DNA of 13,764 nucleotides from UBA4124 sp052034745 (GTDB taxonomy: Bacteria > Patescibacteriota > Minisyncoccia > Phycocordibacterales > UBA9973): assembly GCA_052034745.1 (NCBI GenBank), contig JBPOIF010000020.1, forward strand, positions 1-13,764, given 5' to 3'. A program made the translations under genes and the position numbers. Each line of letters opens with the position of its first letter. Within the stretch, counting starts at the first letter, position 1. Under the pieces are notes generated by a model, which did no database searches, was not told the origin of the DNA, and worked only from the letters and a program-made list of their open reading frames with translations. This document shows, piece by piece, positions 6,773 to 13,764 of this stretch.

Positions 6773-6800
6773 AAAATCCCCTGTAAATACAGGGGATTTT
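6773..6800. terminator. Strong hairpin terminator after the giant secreted protein gene
   Basis: AAAATCCCCTGTA (6773-6785) and TACAGGGGATTTT (6788-6800) are perfect inverted repeats, effectively a 12-bp stem with a 4-base loop. The stem ends in A and T runs on both sides, so it can act in either direction. It lies 14 bases past the stop of the 1,293-residue protein on the minus strand and ahead of the CAP promoter. Confidence 0.9.
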
Positions 6801-6814
6801 GAGTATATATCGTA

Positions 6815-9800
6815 CTAGTAAACAGTAAGCTCTCCCTTCTCAAATTTTGGGATATTGAGCTCAGGGCACTTGATCATATTAATCCATCGCTTGGTAGTCT
6901 TGTAAACCCATCCGGTGGCAATCTTGTCCTTGAGAGTAACTCCAACCCATGGGTTAAGCACTTCGCCTGCTTCCTTGAGCTGGAACTGCTTTACCGCTTC
7001 AAAAGTCGCGGGACCATAGTTTCCATCAACGGTAAGAGAAAGACCGAGATATTCGTTGAGGAATGTCTGAAGTCGAGAAACGTTTGCGGAGTCATTTTTT
7101 GCACCGAACTTGATGTACTCAGTGATGTATTCACCGCACATATTGTCTCCAAGAACTGCTGGCCCGATAAATGCTCCAAGAACTGCACCTCCTCCGTTTG
7201 GAATTGATCCACTTCGATTACTTCCATTATTTTCTTCATCATCTGAAGCGTTGTATGTATCATCACCATCGGTTGCATTTCCATCTGAATGACATCCTGG
7301 ATCGAGCGAATCGATGAGGCTGTCACTATCGTTTTCTACGCCATCTGAACACTGTGTTGCTTCGTTTGATTCATCGTTATCTTTTGGATCATATGAATCA
7401 GCGTTGTGTACGTCACCATCGGTGTGGCACCCTGGATCCTGTTCGTCTGAAAGCGTATCTTCCTCATCTCCGTTGTCCTTGTCATCAGAACAAGCATAGA
7501 CGATTGGTTCTTCACTTCCTCCTCCACACTCTTCTGTACTTGCTTGAACACCTTCTTTGTCTGGACAAAAATCATAGTGATTTTCAACAGTAATTGTCTG
7601 TGCTGGTTGATTCACCGCACGGGTTGCATTTTCATTAACAGGGTACCATCCTGACTGATTCACCTCTCCAATAGAGTAATCTCCAAATGGTACATCAGTA
7701 AATGTCACACATCCATTCTCTCCGGTAACTCCGACGTATCCTTCGTAGATATCAACGGCGAGTTCTCCTTGGTTGTCTCCATAGAAACTATCTGCAATAC
7801 CAAACACTGCTTTTCCAGCAACTGCTTGCGTAAATCCTTGCGCATAGGTGTGAAGCGCGTTGTATGCACCCCACGCACCAAGAACATTGTTTATTTTGAG
7901 CTCAAGAATATCTTGACCATAGCCATCATATCCATCCATGTGTGTTGCCCAACTGTTTACGGTTGAGTATTCAGCGTCAACGAGATTTTGTTCTCCGCGA
8001 TTATTGAGCCATGTTCCATTTGCAACAGCAACATATGAAGCCCCGCCATCAAGAGAGACATTGGTCTCTACTCCATCCGCATCATTAGCAGGAATCGAAA
8101 GGGTATCCAACTTCGCACCTTTTTTAAGCATGAGTGTCCAACCAGAGAGCTTATTGCCATTTGCATCAATCTTACACATGGTCACATCAGAAGTTGTATC
8201 CTCTTCAACAGGAGGAAGATCAGTACACATTGTTTGTGTTTCTACTGTCATTGTTCCTCCCCAAGAAACAAGGTTTCCTTGATTACATCCCCCCACCTCT
8301 CCAATCGCCTTGAGCGCAATGGTATGTGTTCCAGCGCCAACTGAAAGATTGTTAAGCAATGCTGCGCTTGTAGAACGAGCAAGTGGGTCTCCGTTCCATC
8401 CGATAAAGTCCGTGGCCCCCTTCAGCACTCCGTCAACATACGTTTCTATTTTAATTGCTGAACAATGATTTGGATTGATGGTGTACGACGCATTTATTGT
8501 TCCCTGTTTAGAAAGGGTTACCTGCTTTTCATGATTGATAGCACATGTTTGTCCTGCATCAGCAAGATTACAATCAAACATGAAAGTGTCGGTTATTGTT
8601 TCATTTTCTTCTTCACACTGAGGTGTTGGGTCTCCAACACACGAAAGATTTACATCATCAAGATATCCACCGTAGCTATTGTCAGCATCAGTATCAATAA
8701 ATTTGATTTTTGTTGCAGTACTATCTGCGATAAAAGTTCGTGTCTCTGTTATCCAATTCGTAATACTTCCAGGAGTACCTGAGAGTGTTGCACCAAGCTT
8801 TGTACCGTTTGCCCATGCTTCAAGCATGTTGGTCCCAGATTCTTGGTTTGGTCGAGGAGAATACTTAAAAGTAAGTTTGTACTCCTTGCCCGGAATCGTT
8901 TGGATATCTTGCCAGATCTTGACGGGATGATCTCCATCAAGTTCTGCAAACTGTTCTCCTGAGCCTTCAGCAGGATCTCCTGCTGCGTGGTCTTGGATTT
9001 CAAGACCTTTGATACCACTTGTCTGCTCTGCTACCCAATCAACGAGCCACTCGAGACCTGTCGTGCCCTCAGGGAAGATGCCGTATCCGCCTGTAGAAAC
9101 ATCAGGAGTTTCAAATCCTCCGTTTTTGATAAGGTTTTCTTCTGGATTACAAGCAAGTGGTTGTTCTGTGGCAACATTGAACGCGACACAATGATAGGTC
9201 GAATCTGCTTTTGGTTCACTGATATAGTCGATATTGTCATAGTTGATAACATCAGCATCACAGTACATCTCTGCTGAAACCTCATCCCAACCATCAGTGC
9301 CGTCATGATCACCTGAAAATGGAAGGTATCCGTCTTTCATTTCTTCTCGAACCCACACAACACCACTTTCTGTTGAAACTGTTGCTGTTGCGACACCGCT
9401 TGCATTCGTCAAAGAAAAATCTGTCCATTTTGAACCGCCATCATGTGCGTTGTCCATGGTCTCATCGACAAACACAGGAGACCATTCAAACTGCCACCCT
9501 GGCTGAAAATGACATTTTCCATTACTTGCAGCGACAAAATCAGAAGCGGTTGTTGCGGAAATTGATCGATCAATTTCATTCTTTCCCCAGTTTGGAAGAT
9601 ACTGTTCTGCGTCACAGACCACTTTTGTTGCAATAACAGTCGCAGTTGTAGGGTTTGGTGGGGTATAACGATTGACGATATAGTACGGTCCATTTTGTTC
9701 ACTAAACGCTTGAATATGTCCTGTCTCGTTTGGAAGTGATACAAGCGACCAGTTTGGCTTATTGATCTCACTTACCACATAATCGTGCGCATGAATACCA

Positions 9801-10696
9801 TTGAAGTATGCGCATCCGTCTTGACCAGTGAGCGCATCCCAGTGGTTATTATTTTCTGAATTCCAATCAAGATTGATCATCCAGCCAGGAAGAAGGTTCC
9901 CTTCATCGTCTTTCTTACAAACGGTTACATTTACGGTATCAGGAATACATTGACTCTGGTCCTGCTGGTATTTGATAGAGTATCCTTTTGGAGCCTCGCT
10001 CTGCATACCGTCGATATTTTCACAAACATCAGTAGGGATAAGTGTTCCGTCCACAGAAACGCCATCGACGCGGAAGTATTCTGCATCTGCACTTGAATGA
10101 TTTCTGAAACGAACAAGGAAAAGTCCATCACTATCAGTAGGAAGATTCACTGTGTTGAGTGCCCAAGCTTCCTGTGTCTGATTGTTATCACCTGATGCAT
10201 TATCGAGCGGGTGACTTGCAAGCGTAGACCATCCCCCATTGTCATTTGAACTACAAGAAGAATCACTCGTACCGTTTGCACGAAGCTCTACAACACCAAA
10301 ATCATCTGCTTCTGCAGAAGCTTCTCCTCTCCAGTAGTATTTAAGAGAAAGTGATTCGTAGCCAGCAGTGTTTACCTGTCTACAGAACCATTCATCATTG
10401 TCTCCAGCGATTTTAACAAAACGTCCTCCATCAGGGCTCTGATAATCAGAACTTGTTGAAGTTGTTGATGACTGTTTGGCCACTACGTCAGTAGCGTTGT
10501 CATTTGGATGCTCTGATTCCTTCCATCCGAGAACATCGTTTGCAGTACTTCCTGTACCGAACGAGTCACTCAGAATACTGGCCGCCAAAACAGTTGAAGG
10601 TCCAGAAAACACCTGACCAAGAACGAGTGTGAGTGCAATGAGTGCACCGCCCGCTCGAACAAACAAGGCCTTTTTGCGAAAAATAAATAATTTCAT
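6815..10696 (-). CDS. Giant modular secreted protein with C-terminal peptidoglycan-binding domain
   Basis: The protein has 1,293 residues from the ATG at 10696. Residues 1-38 are a signal peptide (basic KLFIFRKK start, long hydrophobic core, VLAAS cleavage region). Then follow: a beta-sandwich-like region (about 41-222) and a Cna-B/SdrD-B-like fold (about 254-343) with KKDDEGNLLPGW. A DUF642-like carbohydrate-binding type domain (about 516-687) starts at NLIKNGGFE. A second SdrD-B-like unit (about 837-1043) carries a large insert. An Asp-rich, probably calcium-binding region (about 1069-1155) has two DPGCH repeats. A peptidoglycan-binding type 1 domain lies at about 1187-1277 (SRLQTFLNEYLGL, DGNYGPATFEAVKQFQ). 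The mature part holds 28 cysteines. I infer a wall-anchored surface protein; its ligand is unknown. An upstream GTG extension to 10801 is rejected because the signal peptide begins at the chosen ATG. No Shine-Dalgarno sequence is present. Confidence 0.92.
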   Translation of the reverse strand: MKLFIFRKKALFVRAGGALIALTLVLGQVFSGPSTVLAASILSDSFGTGSTANDVLGWKESEHPNDNATDVVAKQSSTTSTSSDYQSPDGGRFVKIAGDNDEWFCRQVNTAGYESLSLKYYWRGEASAEADDFGVVELRANGTSDSSCSSNDNGGWSTLASHPLDNASGDNNQTQEAWALNTVNLPTDSDGLFLVRFRNHSSADAEYFRVDGVSVDGTLIPTDVCENIDGMQSEAPKGYSIKYQQDQSQCIPDTVNVTVCKKDDEGNLLPGWMINLDWNSENNNHWDALTGQDGCAYFNGIHAHDYVVSEINKPNWSLVSLPNETGHIQAFSEQNGPYYIVNRYTPPNPTTATVIATKVVCDAEQYLPNWGKNEIDRSISATTASDFVAASNGKCHFQPGWQFEWSPVFVDETMDNAHDGGSKWTDFSLTNASGVATATVSTESGVVWVREEMKDGYLPFSGDHDGTDGWDEVSAEMYCDADVINYDNIDYISEPKADSTYHCVAFNVATEQPLACNPEENLIKNGGFETPDVSTGGYGIFPEGTTGLEWLVDWVAEQTSGIKGLEIQDHAAGDPAEGSGEQFAELDGDHPVKIWQDIQTIPGKEYKLTFKYSPRPNQESGTNMLEAWANGTKLGATLSGTPGSITNWITETRTFIADSTATKIKFIDTDADNSYGGYLDDVNLSCVGDPTPQCEEENETITDTFMFDCNLADAGQTCAINHEKQVTLSKQGTINASYTINPNHCSAIKIETYVDGVLKGATDFIGWNGDPLARSTSAALLNNLSVGAGTHTIALKAIGEVGGCNQGNLVSWGGTMTVETQTMCTDLPPVEEDTTSDVTMCKIDANGNKLSGWTLMLKKGAKLDTLSIPANDADGVETNVSLDGGASYVAVANGTWLNNRGEQNLVDAEYSTVNSWATHMDGYDGYGQDILELKINNVLGAWGAYNALHTYAQGFTQAVAGKAVFGIADSFYGDNQGELAVDIYEGYVGVTGENGCVTFTDVPFGDYSIGEVNQSGWYPVNENATRAVNQPAQTITVENHYDFCPDKEGVQASTEECGGGSEEPIVYACSDDKDNGDEEDTLSDEQDPGCHTDGDVHNADSYDPKDNDESNEATQCSDGVENDSDSLIDSLDPGCHSDGNATDGDDTYNASDDEENNGSNRSGSIPNGGGAVLGAFIGPAVLGDNMCGEYITEYIKFGAKNDSANVSRLQTFLNEYLGLSLTVDGNYGPATFEAVKQFQLKEAGEVLNPWVGVTLKDKIATGWVYKTTKRWINMIKCPELNIPKFEKGELTVY

Positions 10697-10846
10697 GTGA
10701 TATATAAAAACTAATAAAACAAACAATAACCTTGTTGAACTGTGTCCAAAAGGTTTTGTACAACCCCACCATGAGGTATACCCGAACGGTAGCATTATCA
10801 CCCTCTAGTGTCAATGCCTCCGCTCTCTTTTACTGAAGCCGTTTCT
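10697..10846. other. Intergenic region upstream of the giant protein gene
   Basis: This 150-base gap separates the secF stop from the giant protein's ATG. On the minus strand it holds a TTGACA (10814 to 10809), but no good -10 lies 16-18 bases downstream (TACCGT at 17). It also holds the 8-base palindrome TTGTACAA (10756-10763). An AT-rich TTTTTATATATCAC run directly before the ATG could contain a -10 for a leaderless mRNA, but the register is ambiguous. I see no terminator for secF. Confidence 0.4.
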
Positions 10847-11749
10847 CTAGCTTTTTTTTGACTTTTCACCTCCCATAAGTACAAGGAGCGGACTTGCCAT
10901 AAAGATAGATGAGTAGATTCCAAAGAACATACCAATCGCGAGTATGATTGCAAAAAACTTGGTACTTGCTGGCCCAAAGAGCGCAAGCGCAACGACAGTC
11001 ACAAGGGACATGAGCGAGGTGTTGATCGATCGGACAAAGGTTTGAGAAAGACTCTCCCCGACAATCTCTTCAAATGACTTATCCTGATGCGTATCAAGAG
11101 TGATATTTTCTCGAACACGATCAAAAACAACGATCGTATCTGAAACCGAAAGCGCAAGTGTCGTAAGGAGAGCCACAATAAAGAGCGTATCTACTTCAGC
11201 TCCAAACAAGTACCCAAAGAGCGCAAAAAATCCTGTAGGAATGATGATGTCATGAACAAGTGCCAAGATAACTGCAAATCCGTACTTCCACGAAGACACC
11301 CGCTGTGACACCTTTCGAAATGCATAGGCCACAAAGATGATAATCGTCACAAGAACAAGAACGATCGATACAATGGCCTTGTTTTTGAGCTCTTTTCCTA
11401 CAGAAGGACCGATCGTGGTAAAGCTTGCCTGAGATGCGGTAATTGCGCCATTGTCAGTCACTGCTTTGATAATGACCCCTCTCTCTTCATCAGAGATCAC
11501 GCGAGTCTTGATAATCATACCGTCATCACCAGTCGGCTGAACAAGGGACTTTCCAAATCCAATATTGGTCAAACGATCCTCAACAAGAGCAACTTCCGGA
11601 CGTACGCCGGTAAAGGAAAGTTCAAGCGCACTTCCTCCAGTAAAATCGATACCAAGTTTCAAGCCAAACAGTGACACTGAAAATAATGCGAGCACAACAA
11701 AGGCAATTGAGATTCCAAGAAAAAGTTTTTTGTATTTGATGACACACAT
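10847..11749 (-). CDS. secF: Protein translocase subunit SecF
   Basis: SecF pairs with SecD in the membrane and uses the proton gradient to pull exported proteins through the SecYEG channel. The 300-residue protein has a first helix (about 10-30), then the diagnostic GIDFTGGSALEL (33-44) at the start of the periplasmic-type domain. IGPSVGKEL (113-121) leads into the remaining five helices, with SVSDTIVVFDRVREN (201-215) and SINTSL (241-246). I chose the ATG at 11749, seven bases after the secD stop. A longer TTG start at 11779 would overlap secD by 23 bases and add only a basic 10-residue tail. No Shine-Dalgarno sequence is present, so translation may be coupled to secD. The basic end GGEKSKKS is usual for the family. 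Confidence 0.95.
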   Translation of the reverse strand: MCVIKYKKLFLGISIAFVVLALFSVSLFGLKLGIDFTGGSALELSFTGVRPEVALVEDRLTNIGFGKSLVQPTGDDGMIIKTRVISDEERGVIIKAVTDNGAITASQASFTTIGPSVGKELKNKAIVSIVLVLVTIIIFVAYAFRKVSQRVSSWKYGFAVILALVHDIIIPTGFFALFGYLFGAEVDTLFIVALLTTLALSVSDTIVVFDRVRENITLDTHQDKSFEEIVGESLSQTFVRSINTSLMSLVTVVALALFGPASTKFFAIILAIGMFFGIYSSIFMASPLLVLMGGEKSKKS

Positions 11750-11756
11750 ACGCGTT

Positions 11757-13106
11757 TTATATTTTTTGATTTTTGGCAAAGCCGCTACTAAACAGTACTT
11801 TTCCTACTTTTGTTCCTTCAAGTGTTGGGAGTGCGTTCAAAAAGAGTCGAGTGATCGTAATCGCTGAGATCATACTCACAATAACTCCAAGTCCGAGCGT
11901 AAGCGCAAATCCTTTAATAAGTGTCGTGCCGAACCAAAACAGTATGACGGAGGTAATGATTGCAGCAGTATTTGCATCACGAATAGAAAACCATGCTCGA
12001 GAAAATCCTGCCTTCATCGCCTCTGTTGTCCCCTTCCCTCTTCCACGCTCTTCACGCGTGCGTTCAAAGATGAGAATGTTCGCATCTACCGCCATACCGA
12101 TTGAGATGATAAAGCCTGCAATCCCCGCAGCCGAGAGTGTCACCGGAATAATACGGTACAGGGTCAATGTGATGATCACATAGAGCGCAAGTGCAAGCAC
12201 TGCAACAAGTCCTGAAAGGCGATACCACACCAAGAGAAAGAAGGCGATTGCTGCAAAACCGACAAGTGCTGCGGTTTGTCCATCACGCACTGCATCAGCA
12301 CCGAGAGTTGCCCCAATTGTTTGTGTTGACATGAGTGAGACAGGGACAGGGAGCGCACCAGAGTTGAGTCTTCCTACGAGCTCTTTTGCTTCAACAGGAG
12401 TAAATCCTCCTGAGATCTGTGCCTGCCCTCCTGAAATAGCTTCTCGCACCACTGGCGCAGATATCACCGCCCCATCGAGATAAATAGCGACTACCTTGCC
12501 CACATTGTCTCGAGTAATCTGTTCAAAAAGATCTGCCCCCTCTTTGTTAAATTGGAGCGAAACGACTGGCTCTCCTGTATTTGGATCAAAGATAAGTGTT
12601 GCACGATCAAGATACTTCCCTGTCAGATCAGTAGGGATGAAATTTGATAGTGGATCAACAGAGAGGTCTCCGTTTGCATCGACGGTTGCCTTTTGTGGAG
12701 CGTCTGATTGAATGCGAAACTCGAGAAATGGGGTCTGCCCGATCATCTCGATTGCCTTTGTGATATCGGTCACTCCTGGAAGCTCGATTGAAAGACGGTG
12801 CTCTTTTGTACCGGCAAGTGTACTTGTCTGCACTTGTACAGTAGGTTCTGAAACTCCAAAGAGGTTAATACGTCGCTCTATCACATCACGAAGCGCGTCC
12901 ATTGATTCATCTATTTGTCCTTGGGGTACGTTTGAAATATCTGCCTTGTACAAGAGATGACTCCCACCAGAGAGGTCAAGTCCGAGCCGAAATGGGTGTC
13001 GAGCAAAAAACCCGGTTGCTTCAGGGGTCACTGGTCGCACCACCGAAAGCGCAAGGATAACTCCAAGCACGAGTACGGCTACTGCAATAATCCGTCGTTT
13101 TATCAT
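11757..13106 (-). CDS. secD: Protein translocase subunit SecD
   Basis: SecD is the larger partner of SecF in proton-driven late-stage protein export. The protein has 449 residues: an N-terminal helix (about 4-22), then LGLDLSGGSHLLYKAD (41-56), the P1 head region, and a second domain with ISGGFTPVEAKELVGRLNSG (231-250). A block of transmembrane helices occupies about 278-425, including GMAVDANILIFERTREE (337-353), which holds the conserved Asp linked to proton movement, and DANTAAIIT (377-385). The length is short next to enterobacterial SecD (over 600 residues) but normal for compact forms. It starts the secD-secF pair and has its own promoter-like sequence. No Shine-Dalgarno sequence precedes the ATG. 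Confidence 0.96.
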   Translation of the reverse strand: MIKRRIIAVAVLVLGVILALSVVRPVTPEATGFFARHPFRLGLDLSGGSHLLYKADISNVPQGQIDESMDALRDVIERRINLFGVSEPTVQVQTSTLAGTKEHRLSIELPGVTDITKAIEMIGQTPFLEFRIQSDAPQKATVDANGDLSVDPLSNFIPTDLTGKYLDRATLIFDPNTGEPVVSLQFNKEGADLFEQITRDNVGKVVAIYLDGAVISAPVVREAISGGQAQISGGFTPVEAKELVGRLNSGALPVPVSLMSTQTIGATLGADAVRDGQTAALVGFAAIAFFLLVWYRLSGLVAVLALALYVIITLTLYRIIPVTLSAAGIAGFIISIGMAVDANILIFERTREERGRGKGTTEAMKAGFSRAWFSIRDANTAAIITSVILFWFGTTLIKGFALTLGLGVIVSMISAITITRLFLNALPTLEGTKVGKVLFSSGFAKNQKI

Positions 13107-13117
13107 ATGTAGGGCCT

Positions 13118-13146
13118 ATTCTATGCTTTTTCCCCCTATAAATCAA
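13118..13146 (-). promoter_or_regulatory. Promoter of the secD-secF pair
   Basis: On the minus strand TTGATT (13146 to 13141) and TAGAAT (13123 to 13118) are separated by exactly 17 bases. The ATG follows 11 bases after the -10, so the expected leader is only a few bases. A 10-base palindrome, CAATTAATTG (13152-13161), lies just upstream and could be an AT-rich upstream element. Confidence 0.6.
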
Positions 13147-13168
13147 TGAAACAATTAATTGACTTCGC

Positions 13169-13714
13169 CTACTTTTGTATTCTAAATATTTTCATCATTC
13201 CAAAAGAAACCACCCCTCCTATGATAAACCCTGCGACAATATCGGCAGGATAATGCACTCCCACATAGAGACGAGAAATCCCTACAATAACTGCAAAGAA
13301 AACAAGTATGATACCAAGCCTTTTATTGATCGCCAGCACGAGAACGGCAAGCGCCATGGTAAGTGCTGCGTGTGCCGAAGGAAATGATTCAAAAGGCATC
13401 TCACTGACCAAGGGGCGCACCTCTGCCAAAACGACAAACGGTCGAGGGTGCGCCACGAGCACCTTGAGAAGCACCGTCACACAAAAGGTAACAAAGAGAG
13501 AAACAACAACAAGAAACCCCTGCCCTAAACGACGGAGACGTTCTCTTACATCGCCCGTTCTAAACGGTTTGATAAAGAGTAAAAAAATGACCATAAGAAT
13601 AATCACACTCCAGGTCACCTCTGAAGTGAAAAGAACAATCGCCTGATCAAAAGACTGCGACCTCCCCGCCCATTGATATATCGAATAAAATGCTGTGGTG
13701 TTGATGTTATGCAT
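13169..13714 (-). CDS. PAP2-family lipid phosphatase, probably undecaprenyl-diphosphatase-like
   Basis: This is an integral membrane phosphatase of the PAP2 superfamily. All three catalytic motifs are present (numbered from the ATG at 13714, 181 residues): K84-x6-R91-P92 in KVLVAHPRP, PSAH at 112-115 where His acts in catalysis, and S147-R148-x5-H154-x3-D158 in SRLYVGVHYPAD. About five hydrophobic helices surround them. The N-terminus (MHNINTTAFYSIYQWAG) resembles BcrC-type enzymes, which dephosphorylate undecaprenyl diphosphate to recycle the lipid carrier of wall synthesis. That substrate is an inference, and other lipid phosphates are possible. An ATG at 13762 would add 16 residues with no family resemblance, and other in-frame ATGs lie between them, so the start is uncertain. 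The gene lies 62 bases upstream of secD. Confidence 0.88.
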   Translation of the reverse strand: MHNINTTAFYSIYQWAGRSQSFDQAIVLFTSEVTWSVIILMVIFLLFIKPFRTGDVRERLRRLGQGFLVVVSLFVTFCVTVLLKVLVAHPRPFVVLAEVRPLVSEMPFESFPSAHAALTMALAVLVLAINKRLGIILVFFAVIVGISRLYVGVHYPADIVAGFIIGGVVSFGMMKIFRIQK

Positions 13715-13764
13715 ACCCCAAGAACTCATTGTGGACATCATCAGGATGAATCGCGCGTCCATAG

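Noticed and set aside
7180..7230. LPxTG-type sortase signal near the C-terminus of the giant protein
   Set aside because: SIPNGGGAVLGAF is followed by a folded peptidoglycan-binding domain, not by a terminal helix and basic tail, so it is more likely a linker.
10697..10801. GTG start at 10801 extending the giant protein by 35 residues
   Set aside because: It would place 35 residues before a clear signal peptide that starts with basic MKLFIFRKK at 10696; the extra sequence looks like translated intergenic DNA.
11750..11779. TTG start for secF overlapping secD
   Set aside because: An ATG seven bases after the secD stop gives a normal SecF N-terminus and a usual gene gap.
1..13764. TGA recoded to glycine, as in some Patescibacteria
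   Set aside because: All long genes read through fully with no in-frame TGA and ordinary glycine codons.

Overview
The window looks like chromosomal DNA from a Candidate Phyla Radiation (Patescibacteria) bacterium, most likely in the Parcubacteria. This is inferred from two things. One is a very long secreted protein that ends in a peptidoglycan-binding domain and an Asp-rich DPGCH repeat of a kind common in that group. The other is a fibre-like surface protein with repeated GCSD-QILKW segments. Standard stop codons apply: no in-frame TGA appears in about 4,100 codons read. Eight of the nine genes lie on the minus strand, and there are no RNA genes, CRISPR arrays or insertion sequences.

Layout from low to high coordinate: (1) 1-3268, minus: the N-terminal 1,089 residues of a secreted, repeat-rich, tail-fibre-like surface protein, cut off by the window edge. 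(2) 3297-5358, minus: an operon-like set of lemA, a small AT-rich anchored protein of unknown function, and htpX. A degenerate 7-bp tandem repeat lies between the first two. (3) 5434-5667, plus: a small two-helix membrane protein, the only plus-strand gene, with its own promoter-like sequence and a terminator hairpin over its stop codon. (4) 5688-6737, minus: a CAP/SCP-domain protein anchored in the membrane at both ends. (5) 6815-10696, minus: a 1,293-residue modular, cysteine-rich secreted protein. A strong hairpin terminator separates it from the CAP gene. (6) 10847-13106, minus: secF and secD. (7) 13169-13714, minus: a PAP2-family lipid phosphatase.

Almost everything here concerns the cell envelope. 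SecDF helps drive protein export. The two giant proteins carry export signals, and one carries a domain expected to bind peptidoglycan. The PAP2 enzyme probably recycles the lipid carrier for wall synthesis. HtpX and LemA are membrane quality-control type proteins, and the CAP protein displays an extracellular domain. This functional link is an inference from gene content.

The gene starts are notable. No gene has a convincing Shine-Dalgarno sequence, and four of them have a -10 promoter hexamer only 6 to 11 bases before the ATG. That predicts leaderless or nearly leaderless mRNAs and corrects several over-long start choices.
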